Below are positions 25,313-33,051 of a stretch of 64,000 bases of DNA, one piece after another (within the stretch, counting starts at the first letter, position 1; every line of letters starts with the position of its first letter). Position numbers and translations under genes: made by a program. Under the pieces are notes generated by a model. The model was not told the DNA's origin and did no database searches. It saw nothing but the letters and a program-made list of their open reading frames with translations. This DNA is from Lachnospiraceae bacterium UBA7196 (lineage in GTDB: Bacteria > Bacillota > Clostridia > Lachnospirales > Lachnospiraceae): NCBI GenBank assembly GCA_002490835.1, contig DKUU01000021.1, forward strand, positions 124,001 to 188,000. Reading direction: 5' to 3'.

Positions 25313-26710
25313 CTATATTTTGTTAAACGGCTCCTTATAGCAAGCCACGCTCGAAAGCTCCTCTTCTATCCTCAAAAGCTGGTTATACTTCGCCACCCGA
25401 TCGCTCCTGCACGGCGCGCCCGTCTTGATCTGTCCGGCATTCACCGCCACGGCCAGATCCGCGATAAAGGTATCCTCCGTCTCGCCGGAGCGGTGGGAGA
25501 TCACCGCCTTATAACCGTTTTTCTGTGCCATCTCGATGGCGTCCATGGCCTCGCTGACCGTACCGATCTGGTTTACCTTCACCAGAATCGCGTTGGCCAC
25601 CTGTAGCTTGATACCTGCGTCCAGCCGCTTGGTATTGGTAACAAACAGATCGTCGCCCACAAGCTGAATCTTATCACCCAGCTTCTTCGTCATCATCTGC
25701 CAGCCGTCCCAATCGTCTTCCGCCAGTCCGTCCTCGATCGAGATTATGGGATAGCGCTCCACCAACTCTTCATAGTAGGCCACCATCTCCTCGGTGCTTC
25801 TCGTAATTTCCGGAATCTCTCCGCAGTCCGGCGTCTGACAGCCAGCCTCATAGCACTCTGTCACAAAAGAGCCTTCCGTCTCCCGCCTGTGCCGTTTTAA
25901 TTCCGTCTCTCCCGGAAAATGATAGACCCCGTCCGCTTCATTATAAAGCTCAGAAGCCGCCACGTCCAGCGCGATCTTAATATCCTGCCCCGGCGTATAA
26001 CCCGCCGCCTTGATCGATTCCACGATCAGATCAAGCACTGCAAACGCATCCGGCAGCGACGGCGCAAAACCGCCTTCATCGCCCACGCCCGTGGAAAGAC
26101 CCCTGTTATTACAGATTTTCTTTAGGTTATGATAAATCTCTGCACAGATGCGAAGCCCGTCCGCAAAGCTCTCCGCCTGCACAGGCATGATCATAAACTC
26201 CTGAAAATCCACGGTATTATCGGCGTGTTTGCCGCCGTTTAGAATGTTCATCATCGGCACCGGCAAAAGTCTGGTATACGCGCCGCCAAGATACCGGTAA
26301 AGCGGAATCCCCAGCGCCGCTGCACCCGCTCTGGCGCAGGCCATGGAGACGCCCAGCGTGGCGTTGGCCCCCAAATTACTCTTATTGTCCGTGCCGTCCT
26401 GTTCGATCAATACACGATCGACCAGCCCCTGATCGAAGGCATCCATGCCAAGGAGCGCCTCCCTGATCTTGGTATTTACATTATTGACCGCTTTGGTCGT
26501 TCCCAAGCCGAAGTACACCGTCTCCCCGTCGCGCAGCTCCACCGCCTCAAACCGTCCGGTGCTGGCGCCGCTGGGTACAGCCGCCCGCCCTTTGTACTGG
26601 CAGCCGCCCACCTCCTTCTCCACGGTCACTTCCGCCTCCACGGTGGGATTGCCGCGGGAATCTAAAATCTGTCTTGCATGTACATCCACGATTCGCAATT
26701 TATTCGTCAT
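25313..26710 (-). CDS. eno: Enolase with an extra cysteine-containing insertion
   Basis: Converts 2-phosphoglycerate to phosphoenolpyruvate. Family landmarks are present: DSRGNPTVEAEV near 17, GDEGGFAPSL near 210, SIEDGLAEDDWDGW near 323, the catalytic Lys region NAILVKVNQIGT, and SHRSGETEDTFIADL. Length is 465, about 30 more than usual. The excess lies at about 268-303, between VYHFPGE and TRSTEEMVAYY, and contains three cysteines (C286, C291, C296). The insert keeps frame and active-site motifs, so the enzyme should work. The ribosome site AGGAGG is inside a strong hairpin at 26718-26759. The ATG at 26710 begins MTNKLRIV. Confidence 0.95.
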   Translation of the reverse strand: MTNKLRIVDVHARQILDSRGNPTVEAEVTVEKEVGGCQYKGRAAVPSGASTGRFEAVELRDGETVYFGLGTTKAVNNVNTKIREALLGMDAFDQGLVDRVLIEQDGTDNKSNLGANATLGVSMACARAGAAALGIPLYRYLGGAYTRLLPVPMMNILNGGKHADNTVDFQEFMIMPVQAESFADGLRICAEIYHNLKKICNNRGLSTGVGDEGGFAPSLPDAFAVLDLIVESIKAAGYTPGQDIKIALDVAASELYNEADGVYHFPGETELKRHRRETEGSFVTECYEAGCQTPDCGEIPEITRSTEEMVAYYEELVERYPIISIEDGLAEDDWDGWQMMTKKLGDKIQLVGDDLFVTNTKRLDAGIKLQVANAILVKVNQIGTVSEAMDAIEMAQKNGYKAVISHRSGETEDTFIADLAVAVNAGQIKTGAPCRSDRVAKYNQLLRIEEELSSVACYKEPFNKI

Positions 26711-26717
26711 ATAAAAA

Positions 26718-26759
26718 CCTCCTCTGCGCACTTTTTGTATCTAGTATGCGCAAAGGAGG
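26718..26759 (-). promoter_or_regulatory. Hairpin covering the eno ribosome-binding site, also terminator-like
   Basis: In the minus-strand RNA, CCUCCUUUGCGCA pairs with UGCGCAGAGGAGG (13 bp including one U-G), 16-base loop. The 3' arm is the eno Shine-Dalgarno sequence itself and is followed by UUUUUAU and the AUG. The same structure can therefore act as terminator of the upstream repeat-protein gene and as a lid on eno translation. Confidence 0.7.
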
Positions 26760-26782
26760 CACAATTCATGTATTTAATATAT

Positions 26783-27874
26783 TTACTTTACCGCCGTGAT
26801 CGTGAGCGCGTGCATATAAGCATCCGACCCTCTCTTGCAGGTCACGGAAACCTTTTTTCCCTCTACCAAAACCTTACAGCCGCCCAGACTCTCCAGCTTG
26901 TCAAGCTTTATTTCCATCTCGCCCGCCGTCGTATCCAAAACAAGGACATTCTCTGTCGATTTTTTCTTGACCGTACCAGTCACTGTGGCAGCCGCAACAT
27001 CATCAAGCGTCGCCGAGGAACTGTCCTTCACGCCCGTGATCGCACTGGCATGTAAATTATTGTCCGATCCCCTGAAGTAAGTGACCATGAGCTTATTTTC
27101 CGGTGTCAGGATCATGCCCTTTGACGTATCGGTATTGTCATCCACCCGAAAAGTGAAATCCCCCTCCGAGGTTGCCAGATTCAACACCGACTCGTTTGTG
27201 CTTTCCCTTACCGTACCCGATACCGTTCTTGTTTCTCCCGACACATTGGTGACCGGTGTCTGCGTATAGGTCTGGGCAGCCGCCTCGGTCGAAGCTGCGT
27301 CCGCAGCGGGCGCCGTACCCACATCCGAAACACTCAGAGCGTGCATGAACGCATCAGATCCCCGCACGCAGCGGATCGAATATTTTCCTCCCACTACCAG
27401 CAGGGAACAGCCACTTAAGTCCGTGGTCTTATCCATCTTGATCTGCATCTCACCCTGTTCGATATTCACATAGAGAAGCTCCTCCGTAGTCTTTTCATTC
27501 ACGGTCCCGATCACAGTGGAAACCTTCGACATATCCAGCGAAACGGAAGAATCAATCTTCTCCTCAGAGATCGTGACCGCATGGAGATAACCGTCGGAAC
27601 CGTGAGACAAAGCTACGTTGATCTCTTTCTTCGGCAAAAGCATCTTACAGTTGCTGGCATTCGTCTCCCCGTCGATCTTGATCTCCATCCTCCCGTCTTC
27701 GGTATCCAGATATAAGAGTTTGGCGGTAGTCCCCGTCATCACCCTGCCCTGCACCGTGGCGATGACCTCCGCCGCCCGCACGTCCACTTTCGGGGTCGAT
27801 GCCGGTAAAAACACTAATCCGCAGGCTGCCAGAACCGTCAGGCTTACCCGCGCCGTTCTTTTGTATTTTTTCAT
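26783..27874 (-). CDS. Secreted protein of four tandem beta-rich repeats
   Basis: A 363-residue exported protein of unknown function. A signal peptide is clear at 1-36 (basic start, VSLTVLAACGLVFLPAS, then a VRAAE cleavage region). Four repeats of about 75 residues follow, each with a GTV start, a TxExLLYLDT-like strand, GEMEIKxD, a CxxL strand and RGSDAYMHALTI ending. Repeats 1, 2 and 4 have the cysteine; repeat 3 lacks it and is followed by a diverged spacer. A Thr/Ala/Ser linker separates repeats 2 and 3 (about residues 195-215). No anchor motif is seen. GGAGGAG lies 5 bases before the ATG. The gene upstream is the acidic-repeat lipoprotein. Confidence 0.75.
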   Translation of the reverse strand: MKKYKRTARVSLTVLAACGLVFLPASTPKVDVRAAEVIATVQGRVMTGTTAKLLYLDTEDGRMEIKIDGETNASNCKMLLPKKEINVALSHGSDGYLHAVTISEEKIDSSVSLDMSKVSTVIGTVNEKTTEELLYVNIEQGEMQIKMDKTTDLSGCSLLVVGGKYSIRCVRGSDAFMHALSVSDVGTAPAADAASTEAAAQTYTQTPVTNVSGETRTVSGTVRESTNESVLNLATSEGDFTFRVDDNTDTSKGMILTPENKLMVTYFRGSDNNLHASAITGVKDSSSATLDDVAAATVTGTVKKKSTENVLVLDTTAGEMEIKLDKLESLGGCKVLVEGKKVSVTCKRGSDAYMHALTITAVK

Positions 27875-27958
27875 ATCTTCTCCTCCATACCTGTTTAACA
27901 ATAGATTACCATAATAAATACTTATGTAAATCTATTATATAATATTTAGTATAAAGAA

Positions 27959-27983
27959 GGCAAGCGTTTTTTATCCGCCTGCC
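27959..27983 (-). terminator. Terminator after the acidic-repeat lipoprotein gene
   Basis: Minus strand GGCAGGCG (27976-27983) pairs with CGCTTGCC (27959-27966), one G-U pair, followed by TTCTTTAT. It separates the lipoprotein run from the secreted repeat protein gene. Confidence 0.55.
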
Positions 27984-28013
27984 TGTAAATCAACTGTAAA
28001 ACCGCTCCTTCAC

Positions 28014-28985
28014 TTAATAATCATCATCCTCTTCATAATACTCATCGTCTTCTTCGTAATATTCATCATCCCCTTCGTAATATTCGTCGTCCCCCTCGTA
28101 ATATTCGTCATCCCCTTCGTAATATTCGTCGTCCCCCTCGTAATATTCGTCGTCCCCTTCGTAATATTCGTCGTCCCCTTCGTAATATTCGTCGTCCTCC
28201 TCGTAATATTCATCGTCCGCTTCATAATCCGCATCCGAATCAAGAATCAACCCGTCCACGATATGATTACTGAGAAATATCCTGTTACCCGCCGCGACAT
28301 TTAATTTCACCTCGCAGCTTTTCACCCAGTCGTCCCCTTCACAGTTCAGCGTGACGATCGTCCCGCCCTCACTGATCTCACCTTCTATACACACAAATTC
28401 ACAGTAATTGGTATCACCGCGCTCCGTACAGAAGCTGTCCGTCTCCTCATAATACCAGTCTTCCAATCCCCAGCCGCCCTGATCGACGAGTTCATCGTAA
28501 GAAAATCCGACTTTTTCCAGAAGAAACGCATTTACAGCCTTCTTACTTATGGATTGAAAATCCGTATAAATTTCCGGCAGGTCATTTCGCTCCATATATG
28601 CCTGTTTTTCTTGTTCCGTTTCCTTTCCAGCAACTCCCGCACCGTCATAAAATACCTGATAAAGATCAATCTGCGTCGGCTCATCCCAATCAGATAAGAG
28701 AAATCCGTAATTGGAAATATCCTGTATCCACTTCGTATACTCTGCAAGTTCCGCTTCAGTCAGACTTCTGTCTTCTTCAGGTTCGGCCTCTTCCTCTTTC
28801 TCCGCCGCCGGTAAAGGCTCTTCAGTATCCTCCTGTTCTCCCTCCCCGTCAGCCAGTTCGTCCCCGTCGCCCGTATCTAAGAGGGCAGTCCCGGCCTCAT
28901 CCGCCGCTCCGGCAGGCCCCTGCCCGCATCCGCCGCACAGACACAGCATGCAGACTCCCGCTAAAATCATTAATTTCTTCCGCAT
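28014..28985 (-). CDS. Lipoprotein with acidic tyrosine-rich C-terminal repeat tail
   Basis: A 323-residue lipoprotein. The signal peptide (MRKKLMILAGVCMLCLCGGC) ends in a lipobox with the acylated Cys around residue 17-20. An acidic linker (Glu, Asp, Ala, Pro) runs to about 85, then a compact domain of about 150 residues (SYDELVDQGGWGLEDWYYEE, TVTLNC-like strands, LILDSD). The last 70 residues are ten imperfect copies of EGDDEYY. The net charge of the tail is very negative, suggesting cation binding or interaction with basic surfaces. AGGAG lies 7 bases before the ATG at 28985. It follows the FtsX/MacB-type permease gene by 35 bases and probably belongs to that ABC operon. Confidence 0.8.
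   Translation of the reverse strand: MRKKLMILAGVCMLCLCGGCGQGPAGAADEAGTALLDTGDGDELADGEGEQEDTEEPLPAAEKEEEAEPEEDRSLTEAELAEYTKWIQDISNYGFLLSDWDEPTQIDLYQVFYDGAGVAGKETEQEKQAYMERNDLPEIYTDFQSISKKAVNAFLLEKVGFSYDELVDQGGWGLEDWYYEETDSFCTERGDTNYCEFVCIEGEISEGGTIVTLNCEGDDWVKSCEVKLNVAAGNRIFLSNHIVDGLILDSDADYEADDEYYEEDDEYYEGDDEYYEGDDEYYEGDDEYYEGDDEYYEGDDEYYEGDDEYYEEDDEYYEEDDDY
28017..28223 (-). repeat. 21-bp coding tandem repeat, about ten copies
   Basis: Nine full 21-bp units (28035-28223) plus a shortened last unit. Six central units encode EGDDEYY and are almost identical in DNA, differing mainly at third positions; outer units read EADDEYY or EEDDEYY. Near-identical units predict copy-number change between strains. 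Confidence 0.9.
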
Positions 28986-29020
28986 ACTTTTACTCCTCAT
29001 GCTTATTTTCCCATAACCTG

Positions 29021-30373
29021 CTATTCGTTTCGTATCGCCGCCAGCGGACTAAGCCGCATCGCTCTCCTCGCCGGGAAAAATCCCGCCACCATGCCGACCA
29101 GAATCGCAAACACCAGTGACAGAAACACCAGCCAGATCGGAATATAGGAAATGCCGCCCGACGTGCCCATATATTCATTGGCGCTCGCCGCTACCTTATT
29201 GATGACCACTGAGAGGATAAAACTTAAAATCAGACCGATCACGCCGCCGATAAAGCCGATGAATCCCGCTTCCATCAGAAAGAGACTACGCACATTCCGA
29301 AGGTCGCACCCCAGCACCTTCATCACGCCGATTTCCTTGGTGCGCTCGTAAATGGACATCATCATGGTGTTGGTGATGCCGATCGCCGCCACAAATAGAG
29401 ATACCGCGCCGATGCCGCCGAGCACCGCCTGAATATAACCCATAGTTTTCTGCTCGGACTCTACCCACTCCGCCTGACTGTAGGCGTCATACCCCAGATC
29501 CGTCAACATTTTCTGCACGGCCACCACATGATCCATGCTGTCCACATTCACCAGAAGCCGGTTATAAAATATTTCCTTATAGGGCTTGCCCGTCTTTGTC
29601 TGCGGCTGGCCCGGAATCACTTTATTCTTAAATATTTTTTTTAGTTCGGCGATCAATTGATCAATATCGCACATGGTATACCAGCCATACTGAGACCACT
29701 GATTTTCTGCAGGTGCAGCCTCCACGCCGCAGGTCTCTATCAGATATTTTTTCGGCGGTTTCCTCGTCTGTCCGTTTTCATCAGGAGAGCCCGACTGATA
29801 GTAAGCGTCCATATCAAAAATGACAAAGATCGGATCCTTCATCAGGTCGATATCCGGCAGCTCGCCCGTCTCCCAATAGCTGCCGCCGTTGCCCTTGGAA
29901 TTATAAAAATTCTGCAGCACCTCATTGCCGTAGAAAAAAGTCAGTTTCTCGTCGTTTCCGGGAAGCTTTCCCTGTCCCACTTCAATATTCAGCTCCGCGA
30001 TCGCTTCTTTCGGCATGCCCTGTATCTGCAGGTACCCCTGATAGCTTCCGTACTTGGCAAGGGCATTCGTCTGTATCACCGGATATACCGATTCCACATG
30101 CTCCATCTGCAGGATCTCGTCAACCAGTTTCTGATCCAGACGCTTTATTTCCTCCGTGGAAGAATCGTTCCACGGCTCGTTCACCGTAACCTGCGTCAGG
30201 CTCCCGTAAGACTCATACTGCGCCATCAGGGATTTACTTAATCCCAGACCGAGAGACACCATGACCACGATAGACGCCACGCCGATCACCACACCGAGGA
30301 CCGTCAGGATGGTCCTCACTTTTCTTTTCCAGAGATTACTGCTGCTCATCCGCAGCAAATCAAGAAACTTCAT
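29021..30373 (-). CDS. MacB/FtsX-type ABC permease
   Basis: A 450-residue permease. One N-terminal helix (ILTVLGVVIGVASIVVMVSL, residues 23-42) is followed by a large extracytoplasmic MacB-PCD domain of about 270 residues. Three C-terminal helices complete the FtsX domain (IGAVSLFVAAIGITNTMMMS, GFIGFIGGVIGLILSFILS, IPIWLVFLSLVFAILVGMVA). The cytoplasmic coupling segment YERTKEIGVMKVLGC and the ending FFPARRAMRLSPLAAIRNE are typical. GGAG lies 6 bases before the ATG at 30373. Its ATPase is probably the MacB-type one at 32293, with the CARDB-like protein between them. Such transporters act by mechanotransmission rather than plain transport. Confidence 0.9.
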   Translation of the reverse strand: MKFLDLLRMSSSNLWKRKVRTILTVLGVVIGVASIVVMVSLGLGLSKSLMAQYESYGSLTQVTVNEPWNDSSTEEIKRLDQKLVDEILQMEHVESVYPVIQTNALAKYGSYQGYLQIQGMPKEAIAELNIEVGQGKLPGNDEKLTFFYGNEVLQNFYNSKGNGGSYWETGELPDIDLMKDPIFVIFDMDAYYQSGSPDENGQTRKPPKKYLIETCGVEAAPAENQWSQYGWYTMCDIDQLIAELKKIFKNKVIPGQPQTKTGKPYKEIFYNRLLVNVDSMDHVVAVQKMLTDLGYDAYSQAEWVESEQKTMGYIQAVLGGIGAVSLFVAAIGITNTMMMSIYERTKEIGVMKVLGCDLRNVRSLFLMEAGFIGFIGGVIGLILSFILSVVINKVAASANEYMGTSGGISYIPIWLVFLSLVFAILVGMVAGFFPARRAMRLSPLAAIRNE

Positions 30374-30405
30374 GTCAATCTCCATTTCCTGTCAAAACTG
30401 CATTA

Positions 30406-32184
30406 TCATTTGAAGATATCTTTCTCCAAGTCCGCCAGATCAGCCGCTGCCTCAAGGGCCGCCTTCTTCTTTTTCCGAAGCTTTAAGAATACGACAAAGC
30501 CCGAGATCGCCGCCACGACCACCACCGCGGCTATGCTGACGATCAGGCCGGTTTTCGATTTCCCGCCTGCACCGTCCTCCGGCATCATACCGTCTCCCAT
30601 CATATCGCCGCCCATCATATCACCCATCATCATATCATCCATCATCTCTTCATTGACAAAGAGGGTGATGGTCTTTTCCGTCGTAGTCACATTGCCTGCG
30701 TCGTCCTCATAAGAAATTTCCAGCTTCACGGTGCCATCGTCCATGGTCGCCGCAGCGCCCGTCAGCATCACATCCACATTGCCCGTATTGCCGGACTGCA
30801 GATTGCCCACAAAGGCAGATGCCTCCGCGATCGAATCCGCAATAAATTTCACCTGCACGTTATAGAGGGTCGTCTTTCCCGTATTGTAAATGCTGAACAT
30901 CACGTTGGACTGCGATCCCACGTTGATATTATCCGGCACCACCTCCGGAATGCTGGTGTCAAAGCGGCTCTCCTGCGAGATCGGTATCGACACGCTGGCC
31001 TTGTCCGTGAGGTCAAAGACCGTAGCCGCGTCATATTTCATGTTAACATCAAGAACGTAAGGTTTCTGCGCCAGATCCGCCTTAGCCGTCATCTCGATCT
31101 GAATATCCGCCGAAGTATCAGGGGCAATCTTTTCCATATAAACGGAGCTTGATCCCGACGTCGGCAGAAAGGCCGAGTAGGTGTTGGTCTTATCGTCCCC
31201 CTCCTGCGCCGCCTGCATATCGAACAGCACATTGGTCACCGTCGTATCCTTGGAAGTATTCTTCACATGGATCGTCAGGGTAAAGGTCTCTCCCGCAAAC
31301 ACTTTCGCAGGATTCGTCTCAAAGCCTGTTACCACGATACGGGGCTTAGAACCGGAAGCTTCCGAACCGTTGCCGCCGATGATGCCGCTTCCGGGCTTAC
31401 CGACGGTCTTGACGTACACCGTAAGCTCCGCAGGCTCCTCGCTGCGGATGCCTGCCTTCGTGTAAGAAATCTTAAACTTGAGGGGATAATACCCGCTCAT
31501 CACATCGCCTCTGGTCGTAAAATGAAAGGTAAATTCCCTGCGGTTTGCCATAGCCGCTTCCTTGGTAGCACAGCCGGGGATAAAAGGCTCCGTCTGTAAG
31601 TAATTCGTGGTATCCGGCTCAAAAGGCCACTCCGTCACCGCATTGGAGATCACCGGCTCCACGATCAGATCGTTTAATTCTTCCGTACCGAAATTTACAA
31701 TGGGAAGCACGATAGCCACCTTTTGTCCGTAGCTCACGATCGGCGTCTCCCAGTTATCCGCCACCTGCAAAAATTCGCTGGTGGTTTGAGACACCTTCGC
31801 CACAGCCGTAGATTCCATATTGCCCTTCACGGAAGACACATAGGACCACAATTCTGTCAGGGACATTTCCGTATTGGCGATATAGTAGACCGCACTGTCA
31901 AAAAGTTTGTGCAGGCTCTCCATCACCTTCTCATCCAAGTGATAGCGCACTTCCAGACTCTGCATATAAAAGAGCATATCCTTGTCGGCGTCGGCGCGGT
32001 CATCGTCCGTGATCACCCGGTCGGAAGTCCGCTGTACATATTGATTATGATCCGTACTGTTGCCGCTGACGCTCTCCCCCGTCGCCTCTACATAGGGCAT
32101 CCCTCCGGAATTGGCAAAGACCGATGGCATAGCCAAAAACAATGCCGCACAAAGCAGTATGCTTAACACTGTTTTTCGCATCAT
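30406..32184 (-). CDS. Exported membrane-anchored protein with CARDB/COG1361-like beta domains
   Basis: A 592-residue surface protein. A signal peptide (RKTVLSILLCAALFLAMPSVFA) is followed by a helical domain to about 150. Three or more immunoglobulin-like beta domains come next (VSYGQKVAIVLPIVNFGTEE, VFAGETFTLTIHVKNTSKDT, NVGSQSNVMFSIYNTGKTTL), the pattern of COG1361/CARDB proteins. A Met/Asp-rich stretch (DDMMMGDMMGGDMMGDGMM) precedes the C-terminal membrane helix (TGLIVSIAAVVVVAAISGFV) and a basic tail. GAGG lies 6 bases before the ATG. Between permease and ATPase genes, it is likely an extracytoplasmic partner of that transporter. Specific ligand unknown. Confidence 0.8.
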   Translation of the reverse strand: MMRKTVLSILLCAALFLAMPSVFANSGGMPYVEATGESVSGNSTDHNQYVQRTSDRVITDDDRADADKDMLFYMQSLEVRYHLDEKVMESLHKLFDSAVYYIANTEMSLTELWSYVSSVKGNMESTAVAKVSQTTSEFLQVADNWETPIVSYGQKVAIVLPIVNFGTEELNDLIVEPVISNAVTEWPFEPDTTNYLQTEPFIPGCATKEAAMANRREFTFHFTTRGDVMSGYYPLKFKISYTKAGIRSEEPAELTVYVKTVGKPGSGIIGGNGSEASGSKPRIVVTGFETNPAKVFAGETFTLTIHVKNTSKDTTVTNVLFDMQAAQEGDDKTNTYSAFLPTSGSSSVYMEKIAPDTSADIQIEMTAKADLAQKPYVLDVNMKYDAATVFDLTDKASVSIPISQESRFDTSIPEVVPDNINVGSQSNVMFSIYNTGKTTLYNVQVKFIADSIAEASAFVGNLQSGNTGNVDVMLTGAAATMDDGTVKLEISYEDDAGNVTTTEKTITLFVNEEMMDDMMMGDMMGGDMMGDGMMPEDGAGGKSKTGLIVSIAAVVVVAAISGFVVFLKLRKKKKAALEAAADLADLEKDIFK

Positions 32185-32292
32185 TTCTTTCCTCACAAAT
32201 ATTCCTCTTTCGCTTCGCTTTCTCTCATTCATTTTACCATCCGTCCCTTTCTTTCCCTAACGTAACATCATTACTTTCATACAAAGATTGAA

Positions 32293-33036
32293 TCACTCCT
32301 GCACCGCGATTTCCTCCGGCACGTCCTTTTCATCCCGCTCGTCGATCTCCAAAATTTTCCCGTCGCGGATGCGGATCACGATATCCGCAAAACTCGCCAG
32401 ATAATTGTCGTGCGTAACCATCACAAGCGTCTGGTTCTTTTCCCGCACCACCTTTTTCATCAGGTTCATCACTTCCACGGAAGTATTCGAATCCAGATTT
32501 CCCGTGGGCTCGTCCGCAAAGATGATCTCCGGCTCCACCACAAGGGCCCTCGCCACACCCACACGCTGCTGCTGTCCGCCGGACATCTGGTTTGGTCTGT
32601 GCTTTTTATGCTTGGTCAGACCCACCAGATCGAGCATCTCCTCCGCTTTCTTGTTGCGTTTCTTTTTATCCATGCCCTGAAACGTCAGGGGCAGTGCCAC
32701 ATTCTCGATCGCGTTCATCGTCCCCATCAGGTTAAAGGACTGAAAGATAAAGCCGATATGTTCCCTGCGGAAGGCCACAAGCTGATTCTCCGTCTTTTTT
32801 TCCATATGTTCCCCGGCAATCACGATCTCGCCTTTCGTAGGTTTTTCCAGTCCCGCCAGCATGTTGAGCAGCGTGGACTTGCCGGAGCCGGAAGCACCCA
32901 CGATGGAGCAGAAGCACCCCCGCCTGATAGAGAAGCTGACCCCGTTTAGGGCTCTCACCCTCTCCTCTCCGACCCGGTATATCTTGTAAAGATCCGTCAC
33001 CTGTATGACCGGTTCATTCCTTTTACTAACGTCCAC
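32293..33036 (-). CDS. MacB/LolD-type ABC ATPase
   Basis: A 247-residue ATPase. Walker A is GASGSGKST near residue 44, the signature is MSGGQQQR near 143, Walker B is IIFADEPTGNLD near 165, and the switch His is in VMVTHDNYLA. These are the marks of the MacB/LolD class that pairs with FtsX-type permeases, here the one at 29021. Start is GTG with AAAGGA 7 bases upstream. It begins 15 bases after the large permease gene, so the GntR operon may continue into this second transporter. Confidence 0.9.
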   Translation of the reverse strand: MDVSKRNEPVIQVTDLYKIYRVGEERVRALNGVSFSIRRGCFCSIVGASGSGKSTLLNMLAGLEKPTKGEIVIAGEHMEKKTENQLVAFRREHIGFIFQSFNLMGTMNAIENVALPLTFQGMDKKKRNKKAEEMLDLVGLTKHKKHRPNQMSGGQQQRVGVARALVVEPEIIFADEPTGNLDSNTSVEVMNLMKKVVREKNQTLVMVTHDNYLASFADIVIRIRDGKILEIDERDEKDVPEEIAVQE

Positions 33037-33051
33037 TTTTGAATCCTTTCA

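Noticed and set aside
28017..28223. Tandem repeats that could suggest a CRISPR array
   Set aside because: Units are contiguous 21-bp coding repeats without spacers and no cas genes are present.
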